Shown here: one piece after another, positions 14,569 to 24,946 of the stretch
Layout: the number at the start of each line of letters is the position of its first letter
How positions within the stretch are numbered: position 1 is the stretch's first letter
DNA from: CAZVKN01 sp964627035
Lineage (GTDB): Bacteria > Electryoneota > AABM5-125-24 > Hatepunaeales > Hatepunaeaceae
Reading direction: 5' to 3'
Length of the DNA stretch: 39,313 nucleotides
Assembly: GCA_964627035.1 (NCBI GenBank)
Contig: CAZVKN010000027.1
Location: forward strand, 1 to 39,313
Notes under the pieces: model-generated
What the model was told of the DNA's origin: nothing
Seen by the model: the letters and a program-made list of their open reading frames with translations, nothing else
Databases searched by the model: none
Made by a program: the position numbers and the translations under genes

Positions 14569-17500
14569 ATGAGCAATAAAAACGATATTCCCTGGATTAA
14601 AGACGAAACAAAACCCGATTTGCGCAGTTGGGAAGAATTTTATCGCAATCGTTGGCAACATGATAAAATTGTCAGGAGCACACACGGTGTAAACTGCACG
14701 GGAAGCTGTTCATGGCAGATATACGTGAAAGAGGGCATAGTAACCTGGGAGATGCAAGCTCTTGACTATCCATCCCTCAAAGCCGGATTACCCCCCTATG
14801 AACCTCGCGGTTGTCAAAGAGGAATCTCATATTCCTGGTATCTCTACAGTCCTCTCCGGGTTAAGTATCCCTATGTAAGGGGAGCTTTGCTCGACCAATG
14901 GCGGAAAATGCGAGCCGAACAGTACGATCCGGTTGAAGCCTGGACTCGATTGGTGGAGGATCCGGAAGCACGCAAACGCTGGCAGCGTGCCAGAGGTAAA
15001 GGCGGCTTCAGGCGTGCAGACTGGGACACTGTTTTAGAGATAATGTCCGCTTCAGCTATTTATACAACCAAGAAACATGGACCGGATCGAATAGCAGGAT
15101 TTTCCCCGATCCCTGCCATGTCAATGATAAGCTATGCGAGTGGCTCAAGGCTGATGCAGCTCATGGGAGGCATATCACTCTCCTTCTATGACTGGTATTG
15201 CGATCTCCCATCGGCATCCCCGGAAACCTGGGGTGAACAGACCGATGTGCAGGAATCAGCCGACTGGTATAATGCAAAGATGCTCGCCGTAATGGGCTCC
15301 AACCTAAATATGACTCGCACACCGGACTGTCATTTCGCCGCAGAAGCACGGCACAACGGAAGCAAAATGTGGGTATTTTCTCCTGATTTTAACCAGGTCG
15401 CCAAATATGCAGATGAATGGGTTGCAGTTAATGCAGGGCAGGACGGTGCCTACTGGATGGCGGTCAACCATGTGCTGCTAACAGAATTTCACCACAAAAA
15501 GAGAGTACCCTATTTTGAGAAATACTGTAAAACTTATACCGACGCACCTTATTTGGTTGAATTGACTCTGGATGGCGATTGCTATCATGCCGGTCAAATG
15601 CTCAGAGCGGGTCGTCTCCAAAAATATAAGGAAATTGAGAACCCGGATTGGAAATTCCTCATGTGGGATACAGAAAGCAACAGCCCTAAAATGCCTATGG
15701 GGTCAGGTGGATTCAGGTGGGGGAAAGAAAAAGGGAAATGGAATCTTCTATTAAAGGATGGAGTTGATGGATCGAATATTGATCCTCAACTTACTTTTCT
15801 GGAAAACTCGGATGAGGTGGTTCAAGTAGATTTTGATGATTTTGGCAAAGGCACCCTTTCAAAACGTGGTGTTCCGATCCGAAGAATAAAATTAGCCGAT
15901 GGCAGTAAGGTTGTTGTAGCCTCAGTTTATGACTTGTTAATGGCACAATACGGCATTAATCGTGGTTTGGAAGGTGACTATCCGCAGGATTATGACGATG
16001 ATGAGCGCCCTTATACACCGGCATGGTCTGAGAAGTACACTGGAATGGGGCGCGAGACTCTGATCCGATTTGCACGTGAATGGGGGAGAACTGCTGAACT
16101 CACAAATGGAAAATGCACAATTATCATTGGAGCGGGCATAAATCACTGGTATCACGGTAATCTTATGTACCGTGCCGGGATACACGCCTTAATGTATTGT
16201 GGGTGTATCGGAGTTAACGGTGGTGGTTTAGCCCATTACGTCGGTCAGGAAAAACTTGCCCCTGCTGAATCATGGGGAGCAATAGCTTTTGCCAAAGATT
16301 GGTATCCTCCGTCGAGAGTGCAGAATGCACCAAGCTGGCACTATGTAAATACCGATCAGTGGCGCTATGAGAAGAGTTTTACAGATTATCACACCGTGCC
16401 CAGGCGACAACCGGAAAAATCAATCGCCAAGGGTCATACCATTGATGTTCAGGTAAAAGCTGTGCAAAATGGCTGGCTCCCCTTTTATCCTCAATTCAAC
16501 AAAAACTCCCTTGATCTGGTAAAAGAGGCTGAGGAAGCCGGAGCTAAGAGTGATGAAGAGATTATTGACTTCACAATTCGTCAATTGAAGGAAAAGAAAC
16601 TTAAGTTCTCAGTTGAAGATCCCGATGCAGAAGAAAATTGGCCCAGACTGTGGTTCATCTGGAGAGGAAACGCCCTCATGTCAAGTGCTAAAGGACATGA
16701 ATACTTCCTGAAGCATTACCTCGGAACTCATACCAACACCATTTCAGAGGAAACTGCTGAGGATTCAGTGAAGGAAGTCACCTGGCATGATAAAGCTCCT
16801 GTCGGCAAGATGGATTTGGTTGTTGATCTGAATTTCAGGATGGACACTTCTGCGCTCTATTCAGACATTGTGCTTCCCGCAGCCACTTGGTACGAGAAAT
16901 CAGATCTGAACTCAACGGATATGCACAGTTTTATCCATCCACTTTCTGAGGCTGTCCCGCCTTGCTGGGAATCGAAAAGTGACTGGCAGATATTTCGGGA
17001 GATTGCAAAGAAATTCTCCGAGTTGGCTGAGAAACATCTGCCTGATCCGGTGAAGGACATAGTTGCAGTTCCACTGGCTCACGATACGCCTGCCGAGATT
17101 TCGCAACCCGCCATGAAAGATTGGATGAAGGATGAAATAGAAGCAATTCCGGGTAAGACAATGCCCGGTCTTAAGGTAATTACCAGGGATTATAAAAACC
17201 TGTTTAATCAGTTTAATTCCTTCGGTCCTAATGCCAGAGAGAACGGTCTTGGCGCCCACGGCACACACTACGGAATCAAAGATTTCCACGACGAGGCTCT
17301 TGAAAGCCTGCCAACGGAAAGCTGGGGCGGGAAAAAATTCCTCTCACTCTCCGAAGATGCTGATGTCTGCAATGTAATTCTCAAATTTGCCACCGTAACT
17401 AACGGTGAATTAGCCTATCGGTCTTATAAAGAGTTGGAAGAAAAAGTCGGCTTGCCACTGACACAGTTGGCTGAGAAGAATCGTGGTGTCAGGGCTTCAT

Positions 17501-18213
17501 ATAAAGGCTTGCAATCCGGACCCCACCGTTTTGTAAACAGCCCGATGTGGTCAGGATTAATTGAAGACGGACGACCATATTCTCCGTTTACCTACAATGT
17601 TGAAGCTATGGTTCCGTGGCGTACACTCACCGGACGACAGCATTTTTATTTGGATCACCCGGGATACATTCAGTTTGGCGAGCATGTCCCGACCTATAAG
17701 CCAAAACCGCTGCCGACTCAATATGCGGATATGGTTTTCAGTAAAGAGGAAGGGAAGACACTTACTCTTAACTATTTAACACCGCACGGGAAGTGGCATA
17801 TCCATTCAACCTACGGCGACAACCATCGTATGATGACCCTATCACGAGGTATTGAACCTCTATGGGTTAGCGAGCAGGACGCCGTGAGTCTGGGAATTGA
17901 TGATAACGACTGGGTTGAAGTTTACAACGACCACGGAGTTGTAGTTACCCGCGCTGTAGTTTCACGACGGATCCCACCGGGAATCTGCATACAATATCAC
18001 AGCCCGGAGAGAACACTCGGAGTGCCAAAATCACCGATGAGAAATTGGCGGCGAGCCGGTGGACATAACAGTCTCACCCGTGTGAGATTGAAACCAAATC
18101 TGATGATCGGCGGGTATGGTCAATTTACCTATCACTTCAACTACTGGGGACCTATCGGCTGCAACCGTGACACACATATTATCGTTCGTAAACTACCGGA
18201 ATTGAAGTGGTAA
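14569..18213 (+). CDS. narG: Respiratory nitrate reductase / nitrite oxidoreductase alpha subunit NarG
   Basis: This 1214-aa molybdopterin enzyme aligns well with E. coli NarG. The N-terminal FS0 [4Fe-4S] ligands are His39, Cys43, Cys47 and Cys82 (HGVNCTGSC...PRGC). Asp212 in SFYDWYCDLP corresponds to the Mo-ligating Asp222 of E. coli. The cofactor segments GFSPIPAMSMISYASG and TWYEKSDLNSTDMHSFIHPLS are present, and the C-terminal domain ends VTRIRLKP-like to NRDTHIIVRKL. There is no twin-arginine signal peptide, so it should face the cytoplasm, as in NarGHI and the Nitrobacter-type nitrite oxidoreductase. It starts 10 nt after narC. It interconverts nitrate and nitrite; sequence does not show the physiological direction. 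A small repeat element separates it from narH. Confidence 0.95.
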   Translation: MSNKNDIPWIKDETKPDLRSWEEFYRNRWQHDKIVRSTHGVNCTGSCSWQIYVKEGIVTWEMQALDYPSLKAGLPPYEPRGCQRGISYSWYLYSPLRVKYPYVRGALLDQWRKMRAEQYDPVEAWTRLVEDPEARKRWQRARGKGGFRRADWDTVLEIMSASAIYTTKKHGPDRIAGFSPIPAMSMISYASGSRLMQLMGGISLSFYDWYCDLPSASPETWGEQTDVQESADWYNAKMLAVMGSNLNMTRTPDCHFAAEARHNGSKMWVFSPDFNQVAKYADEWVAVNAGQDGAYWMAVNHVLLTEFHHKKRVPYFEKYCKTYTDAPYLVELTLDGDCYHAGQMLRAGRLQKYKEIENPDWKFLMWDTESNSPKMPMGSGGFRWGKEKGKWNLLLKDGVDGSNIDPQLTFLENSDEVVQVDFDDFGKGTLSKRGVPIRRIKLADGSKVVVASVYDLLMAQYGINRGLEGDYPQDYDDDERPYTPAWSEKYTGMGRETLIRFAREWGRTAELTNGKCTIIIGAGINHWYHGNLMYRAGIHALMYCGCIGVNGGGLAHYVGQEKLAPAESWGAIAFAKDWYPPSRVQNAPSWHYVNTDQWRYEKSFTDYHTVPRRQPEKSIAKGHTIDVQVKAVQNGWLPFYPQFNKNSLDLVKEAEEAGAKSDEEIIDFTIRQLKEKKLKFSVEDPDAEENWPRLWFIWRGNALMSSAKGHEYFLKHYLGTHTNTISEETAEDSVKEVTWHDKAPVGKMDLVVDLNFRMDTSALYSDIVLPAATWYEKSDLNSTDMHSFIHPLSEAVPPCWESKSDWQIFREIAKKFSELAEKHLPDPVKDIVAVPLAHDTPAEISQPAMKDWMKDEIEAIPGKTMPGLKVITRDYKNLFNQFNSFGPNARENGLGAHGTHYGIKDFHDEALESLPTESWGGKKFLSLSEDADVCNVILKFATVTNGELAYRSYKELEEKVGLPLTQLAEKNRGVRASYKGLQSGPHRFVNSPMWSGLIEDGRPYSPFTYNVEAMVPWRTLTGRQHFYLDHPGYIQFGEHVPTYKPKPLPTQYADMVFSKEEGKTLTLNYLTPHGKWHIHSTYGDNHRMMTLSRGIEPLWVSEQDAVSLGIDDNDWVEVYNDHGVVVTRAVVSRRIPPGICIQYHSPERTLGVPKSPMRNWRRAGGHNSLTRVRLKPNLMIGGYGQFTYHFNYWGPIGCNRDTHIIVRKLPELKW

Positions 18214-18263
18214 AAGTCAATATAAATAACTGTCGCAATTCGATTAGTAAGGTTAAAAAAGTG

Positions 18264-18374
18264 GAGAGTGTTAACCAACTAATGATTTTGTAGTCGTGGT
18301 TGTCTCAACATTGACGTCGGGCTTGAGACAAGCCCTACTACATTTAACAAAATCAGTATAAAGTTAATACTCTC
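18264..18374. mobile_element. MITE-like element between narG and narH with 8-bp target duplication
   Basis: This 111-bp insert has imperfect terminal inverted repeats (GAGAGTGTTAAC on the left; GAGAGTATTAAC on the reverse strand of the right end). The similarity continues over about 27 bp into GATTTTG. The flanks are identical: AAAAAGTG at 18256-18263 and again at 18375-18382, an apparent target-site duplication. The interior is a palindrome built on GTAGTCGTGG / GGGCTTGAGACAAGCCC. Its right duplication provides the purine-rich sequence 11 nt upstream of the narH ATG. It encodes nothing, and its hairpin could change the relative expression of narG and narH. Confidence 0.75.
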
Positions 18375-18393
18375 AAAAAGTGGAATCTAAATA

Positions 18394-19883
<1,490 letters not shown>

Positions 19884-19884
<1 letters not shown>

Positions 19885-20426
19885 TGAACAGTTATTCAGG
19901 GCTTTATGATTGTTTTGCAAAGTTGCTTAGTTACCCCGATAAAGACACTAAATCCGTTGCGGAGACTTGTCAACGTTTATTGTCAGACAGCGATGATGCG
20001 GCTGAAAACAGTTTCAACCGTTTCTTTGAGAGTATCAATGGATTATCGGTTGAAACACTTCAGGAAAGATATGTCGAAACTTTTGACATTAACCCGGTCT
20101 GCGCACTTGAAGTTGGATGGCAAATATGGGGTGAGCAATATAATCGAGGTGAATTCCTGACGAAGGTAAGAGTTGACTTGCGTCAGAATGGAATAAGCGA
20201 AATGCAGGAATTGCCGGACCATCTTATTCACATGCTCCCGTTGCTTGGTCGTGTTGAATCTGATTTGAGTGATGAGTATTGCACCGACTATGTGCTGCCT
20301 GCGGTTAAGAAAATGTGTGATGGATTTAAGGATAAAGAAAACTTATTCTACGCTTTAATGGTCGTGTTAAACAAAACTCTTTCGCTGCAATGTAGTCAAA
20401 CATCGGATGGTGTTAAAAATGCCTGA
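19884..20426 (+). CDS. narJ: Nitrate reductase maturation chaperone NarJ
   Basis: This 180-aa all-helical protein is of the NarJ/TorD chaperone type: YDCFAKLLSYPD near the N-terminus, then LQERYVETFDINPVCALEVGWQIWGEQYNRGEFL, the signature segment of NarJ. NarJ binds apo-NarG and assists insertion of the Mo cofactor and FS0 before membrane docking; it is not part of the final enzyme. The gene is coupled to narH by TAATG and overlaps narI by 8 nt. Sequence conservation outside the signature is low, as usual for the family. Confidence 0.88.
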
Positions 20427-21102
20427 ACTGTCTATCTACTTCAACCAGGTACTGTTTGCAATTCTGCCTTACGTCTCTGTTTTCCTGTTTTTCTTTGTCA
20501 CAATTCAAAGATATAGGCTGCAAAAATTTACCTACTCAAGTTTATCATCTCAATTTCTTGAGAACAAACATCATTTCTGGGGATTAGTACCATTTCATTA
20601 TGGGTTAATAGTGGTTCTAATCGGTCATATAATTGCCTTCCTGGTGCCACGCAAAGTATTGATTTTTAACAGCGTGCCTTTGAGATTGTATATTCTCGAA
20701 GCAGCTGCATTAGTCTGTGGGTTACTAACTTTGATCGGATTGATTGCAATTCTGATCAGACGAACAAATGATTCAAAACTTAAGGTAGTGACCTCTACTT
20801 CAGATTGGATAGTATATCTGTTGTTACTGATACAGGTAGCCGGTGGAGTTTACATTGCGATTTTTAACCCCTGGGGATCATCCTGGTTTGCAGCAACGAT
20901 GGCACCTTACCTGATGTCGTTAGTTAAACTAAATCCTGAAATTGCTTATGTGACTGCCTTACCCTTCATGGTGAAACTGCACATCATCAACGCCTTTCTA
21001 CTGATCGGTTTTTTCCCATTTACCCGGCTGGTACATATTCTGGTAGTTCCAAATCCCTACCTGTGGAGGAAAACTCAGGTTGTTCGGTGGTACAAACATT
21101 AA
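20419..21102 (+). CDS. narI: Nitrate reductase gamma subunit NarI (cytochrome b)
   Basis: This 227-aa protein has five membrane helices. I take ATG 20419, which overlaps the narJ stop; an ATG 12 nt upstream is possible. Candidate haem b ligands are the His pair in FHYGLIVVLIGHIIAF (helix 2) and the His residues in KLHIINAF and RLVHIL near helix 5, matching the two-haem pattern of E. coli NarI. LLLIQVAGG and FPFTRLVHI are typical. It anchors NarGH to the membrane and exchanges electrons with quinol; with NarC present it can probably also exchange with cytochrome c. Confidence 0.92.
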   Translation: MPELSIYFNQVLFAILPYVSVFLFFFVTIQRYRLQKFTYSSLSSQFLENKHHFWGLVPFHYGLIVVLIGHIIAFLVPRKVLIFNSVPLRLYILEAAALVCGLLTLIGLIAILIRRTNDSKLKVVTSTSDWIVYLLLLIQVAGGVYIAIFNPWGSSWFAATMAPYLMSLVKLNPEIAYVTALPFMVKLHIINAFLLIGFFPFTRLVHILVVPNPYLWRKTQVVRWYKH

Positions 21103-21129
21103 TTAACTAAACAAAGGCTTCAACGAAAA

Positions 21130-22617
21130 ATGAGAGTAAGAGATCTTTTTATTATCAAGGACGAGCGAATTCGGATGCTTCACTTCACGTGGATAGCGTT
21201 CTTTATTTCATTCGTAGTCTGGTTCAATATGGCACCGCTTGCAACTTCAATGTTGAAGACCACCGGTTGGCTGACCATGAAGCATATTAAGGCATTGTTC
21301 ATTTTGAATGTGGCGCTGACAATTCCGGGTCGTGTCGTTATCGGTGCATTCCTCGACCGCTTTGGACCGCGAAAGTGTTTTTCTGCGTTGCTTGTATTGA
21401 TGTCGTTTGTCACCTTTATGTTTGCTTTCGGTGATTCATGGGTGACACTTGCGCTCTCGCGAGTCATTCTTAGTCTTGTCGGCACCGGTTTTGTCATCGG
21501 TATCCGCATGACAGCGGAATGGTTTCCGCCCAAGCACATCGGCTTTGCAGAGGGTTTCTATGCAGGTTGGGGTAACTTTGGATCTGCTGCTGCTGCAATG
21601 TTATTGCCGTCAATAGCGTTTTATCTGTTTGGGGGTGCTGAAGGCTGGCGCTGGGCAATTGCCTCCAGTGGAGTGATCTGCTTTCTCTACGGTGTTTTTT
21701 ATTTCATAGTAGCGCGTGATACACCAAAAGGTAAAGCCTTCGTTGGTGCCAAGAAAACTCAACCTATGGAAGTCACGAGCTGGAGCGATTTAGTGCTGCT
21801 AATCCTCTGGTCATTTCCTCTGATTGGGACATTGGGCGTATTGTGCTGGAAACTGAACAAGTTAAGCTTCATTCCAGATAAATTTATCATGTTTTTCTAT
21901 GTAGGCCTGTTCCTGGTTCTCGTGGCGCATATTGTGAAAATTCTCCAAGTAAACGTACCTATCCTACGAAAAGGTGTGCCGGAGGAAGAACGTTACCCGT
22001 TTCTGACTGTGACTGCCCTAAACACAACCTACATCGCTAATTTTGGAGCGGAGCTGGCAGTAGTGTCCATGTTACCTGCATTTTTTGAGATGACTTTCTC
22101 CATTTCGCCAGTCATGGCAGGTTGGATTGCGAGTTCCTTCGCCATTGTAAATCTGTTTGCCAGACCTGCAGGAGGTTGGTTCTCTGACAAGCTGACCAAC
22201 CGGAAAAGAGTAATGCTAATCTACATGATAGGAATCTCAATTGGCTTTGCCCTTATGGGAATGATTAACTCAGCTTGGCCACTTGCTTTGGCGATTGCTG
22301 TTACAGTTTTATGTTCCTTCTTTGTTCAGGGTGCCGAAGGTGCAACGTTCGCAATCATTCCACTGGTTAAGAAACGGATGACAGGTCAAGTCGCGGGAAT
22401 GGCAGGCGCTTATGGCAATGTGGGAGCAGTACTGTATCTGACAATCTACACTTTTGTTACCCCGAGCCAGTTCTTTTTCATAATGGCTGGTGGAGCTGCA
22501 ACAAGCTTTTTGTATTGTCTGCTCTTCCTCAAAGAACCGAAAGGGGCATTTGCTGAAGCTTATGACATTGACGTCTCCGATTCAGATTCAGATTCAGAGT
22601 TTAGAAAAGCAGTATAA
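21130..22617 (+). CDS. narK: NarK-family nitrate/nitrite transporter, first copy
   Basis: This 495-aa major-facilitator protein has 12 predicted helices. The nitrate signatures are AGWGNFGSAAAAML in helix 5 and GAYGNVGAVLYLTIY in helix 11. The substrate-binding arginines lie in PGRVVIGAFLDRFGPRK (helix 2) and LFARPAGGWFSDKL (helix 8). It ends with a short Asp/Ser-rich tail (DVSDSDSDSE). It follows narI by 27 nt and is the first of two adjacent transporters, the order also found in Thermus nar clusters. One copy is expected to import nitrate, or exchange it for nitrite; which one does what cannot be read from the sequence. Confidence 0.92.
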   Translation: MRVRDLFIIKDERIRMLHFTWIAFFISFVVWFNMAPLATSMLKTTGWLTMKHIKALFILNVALTIPGRVVIGAFLDRFGPRKCFSALLVLMSFVTFMFAFGDSWVTLALSRVILSLVGTGFVIGIRMTAEWFPPKHIGFAEGFYAGWGNFGSAAAAMLLPSIAFYLFGGAEGWRWAIASSGVICFLYGVFYFIVARDTPKGKAFVGAKKTQPMEVTSWSDLVLLILWSFPLIGTLGVLCWKLNKLSFIPDKFIMFFYVGLFLVLVAHIVKILQVNVPILRKGVPEEERYPFLTVTALNTTYIANFGAELAVVSMLPAFFEMTFSISPVMAGWIASSFAIVNLFARPAGGWFSDKLTNRKRVMLIYMIGISIGFALMGMINSAWPLALAIAVTVLCSFFVQGAEGATFAIIPLVKKRMTGQVAGMAGAYGNVGAVLYLTIYTFVTPSQFFFIMAGGAATSFLYCLLFLKEPKGAFAEAYDIDVSDSDSDSEFRKAV

Positions 22618-22753
22618 CCACTTGTGGAGAACAAGAATCTTATAAAAGATTGCTATGCATTGGCGGGGATTGTTTCGCTTCGGTAGTAAGTCGAATGTAT
22701 TGGTCTCTATACAACCATAAATCACTATCACCATAAATCAGGGATAATCACGA

Positions 22754-24280
22754 ATGAAACCTATTGAACGATGGGAACCGGAAGATAACACCTTTTGGGA
22801 GAGTGCTGGAAAAAGTATTGCCAGCCGAAATCTTTGGATTTCAATACCTGCGTTGCTATGCGCTTTTGCTGTTTGGCTGTATTGGTCAATAATCATCGTC
22901 CAGATGCAGAATCTGGGATTTGCTTTCACCAAGTCTCAGCTTTACACGCTGCCGGCGATTGCCGGTCTGGCTGGTGCGACACTCCGGATCCCGAACACTT
23001 TTTTGATCGCCTTAAGTGGTGGACGGAATGTGATTGCCGTCTCTACTGCGCTGCTGATTATTCCGGCTTTTGGAGCCGGTATTGCTCTGCGTGATATTAA
23101 CACCTCCTACACAGTTTTCTCAATTCTCGCAGCACTGTCCGGATTCGGCGGAGGGAATTTTGCCTCCTCTATGTCCAACATCAGTTTCTTCTATCCCAAA
23201 CGCGTTCAGGGTACGGCTCTCGGTTTGAATGCCGGGCTCGGAAATGTGGGTGTTAGTGTTATGCAGGTACTGTTGCCATTTGTGATGACTTTCGGACTTT
23301 TTGGCGCACTTGGCGGTAAAGCGTTAACAAACCCCAATTCAGGGGAACTGGTATGGCTTCAAAACAGCGGAATGGTCTGGGTACCTGTGCTTCTGATTCT
23401 GACAATTCTTGCTATGACCCGGATGAACAACTTACCCATGCACAAAATTGGATCAACCTTTACCGCAGTCGGTCAAATTATCTGGCTAAAGCTTTTGGGC
23501 TTGTTAAGTGCTGCGGCAGGACTATATCTTCTGCTTGGTTTGAAATTTTCCATGTGGATCGTACTGCCGATAACCATTGTTTTGACCCTGACCGCCATGC
23601 GTTATACTTCACCCGAATTAGTGAGAACAAACCTTGCAGGACAGTTTAATATATTTAGAAACAAACACACCTGGGTGATGACCTGGCTGTATGTCATGAC
23701 TTTTGGTTCGTTCATCGGTTATTCGGCTGCTTTTCCCAAGCTCATTCAGGACGTTTTTGGATCGTTGCCTGATGGGACGTTGAACCCCAACGCTCCCAAT
23801 CCGTTTGCCTATGCTTGGCTGGGTCCGCTTGTAGGATCGTTGATTAGACCGGTTGGAGGATGGATTTCCGATAAGGTGGGAGGAGCGCGAGTGACCCATT
23901 GGGACACAATTATTATGATAGCTTCTGCGTTGGGAGTTGCCTATTTTGTCTCAGCCGCCCGCGAGGCTCCACAGCCTGAAGTCTATTTCATGCCGTTTTT
24001 ATTTCTGTTTTTGCTGTTATTTGCTACTACCGGAATTGGAAATGGTTCAACTTTCCGCATGATTCCCATGATCTTCAAGCCATTTCAGGCGGGACCTGTT
24101 TTAGGATGGACTTCCGCAGTAGCTGCTTATGGGGCATTTATCATTCCGAGAATATTCGGAACTCAAATTCAAGCCGGAAAGCCTGAATATGCCCTGATTG
24201 GATTCGCAATATATTATTTGACATGTCTGGCGGTGAACTGGTGGTTCTACGCCAGGCGGAAAGCGGAAATTTCATGTTAG
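22754..24280 (+). CDS. narK: NarK-family nitrate/nitrite transporter, second copy
   Basis: This 508-aa protein has 12 membrane helices. It has the signature NAGLGNVGVSVMQ in helix 5 and substrate arginines in GATLRIPNTF (helix 2) and GSLIRPVGGWISDKVGG (helix 8). It is clearly diverged from the first copy and has a longer central loop, so it is an old paralogue rather than a recent tandem duplication. A 136-nt gap, with nothing recognisable in it, separates it from the first transporter. The actA gene follows after 12 nt, which links the transporter to the complex III genes in one transcript. Confidence 0.92.
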   Translation: MKPIERWEPEDNTFWESAGKSIASRNLWISIPALLCAFAVWLYWSIIIVQMQNLGFAFTKSQLYTLPAIAGLAGATLRIPNTFLIALSGGRNVIAVSTALLIIPAFGAGIALRDINTSYTVFSILAALSGFGGGNFASSMSNISFFYPKRVQGTALGLNAGLGNVGVSVMQVLLPFVMTFGLFGALGGKALTNPNSGELVWLQNSGMVWVPVLLILTILAMTRMNNLPMHKIGSTFTAVGQIIWLKLLGLLSAAAGLYLLLGLKFSMWIVLPITIVLTLTAMRYTSPELVRTNLAGQFNIFRNKHTWVMTWLYVMTFGSFIGYSAAFPKLIQDVFGSLPDGTLNPNAPNPFAYAWLGPLVGSLIRPVGGWISDKVGGARVTHWDTIIMIASALGVAYFVSAAREAPQPEVYFMPFLFLFLLLFATTGIGNGSTFRMIPMIFKPFQAGPVLGWTSAVAAYGAFIIPRIFGTQIQAGKPEYALIGFAIYYLTCLAVNWWFYARRKAEISC

Positions 24281-24292
24281 GTTTCTCTGAAA

Positions 24293-24946
24293 ATGAATGA
24301 TAGAATTATCACTATTGTACTCTCGGTCGGATTACTTTTTTCAGGTCTGGTTTTGATGCCGAAAATCAAGGACTGGAGACCGGTCGGAATTCACACAGGA
24401 TATGAACCTGACCAACCGATTGAATTCTCTCACAGGCTCCATGCCGGCGAACTGCAAGTCTCCTGCAATTATTGCCATTATGGAGCGGAGGTCAGCAAAC
24501 ATGCCGGAATTCCGCCGTTAGACGTTTGCATGAACTGTCACCGCTATGTTACCGTTCCGTTTGGAGCTGTAATTGCCGAGGACAAACTGGCTCAGGAAGA
24601 GGAGCGAGAACCGAAGCGTTTAGTTTCACCTGAAATTCAGAAAATCTATGATGCACTGGGATTAGATAAATCGCTGAAATACGATTCCACCAAAATTCAG
24701 ACGCCGGTCGAGTGGACAAATATCCATAATATACCTGATTTTTCATATTTCGATCATAGACCTCATGTTGCTGTCGGGCTTGCTTGCCAAAAATGTCACG
24801 GACCTGTGGAGACTATGGAGAGAGTACGGATGACAAACGCACTTAACATGGGCTGGTGTGTCCAATGCCATCGGGAATCAAATGAAACGGGTGTGAATCG
24901 AAAACAGGTTAACGCACCATTGGATTGCAGCGCATGTCACTATTAA
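24293..24946 (+). CDS. actA: Alternative complex III pentahaem cytochrome subunit ActA
   Basis: This 217-aa cytochrome c has one N-terminal membrane anchor (residues 5-22) and five CxxCH motifs: CNYCH, CMNCH, CQKCH, CVQCH and CSACH. The last one is only two residues from the end. The EFSHRLHAGELQVSCNYCHYGAE and ALNMGWCVQCHRE blocks are typical of the ActA/class III-like haem domain. It faces the periplasm and collects electrons from the iron-sulfur chain of ActB. It begins 12 nt after the second narK and its end overlaps actB. Confidence 0.93.
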   Translation: MNDRIITIVLSVGLLFSGLVLMPKIKDWRPVGIHTGYEPDQPIEFSHRLHAGELQVSCNYCHYGAEVSKHAGIPPLDVCMNCHRYVTVPFGAVIAEDKLAQEEEREPKRLVSPEIQKIYDALGLDKSLKYDSTKIQTPVEWTNIHNIPDFSYFDHRPHVAVGLACQKCHGPVETMERVRMTNALNMGWCVQCHRESNETGVNRKQVNAPLDCSACHY

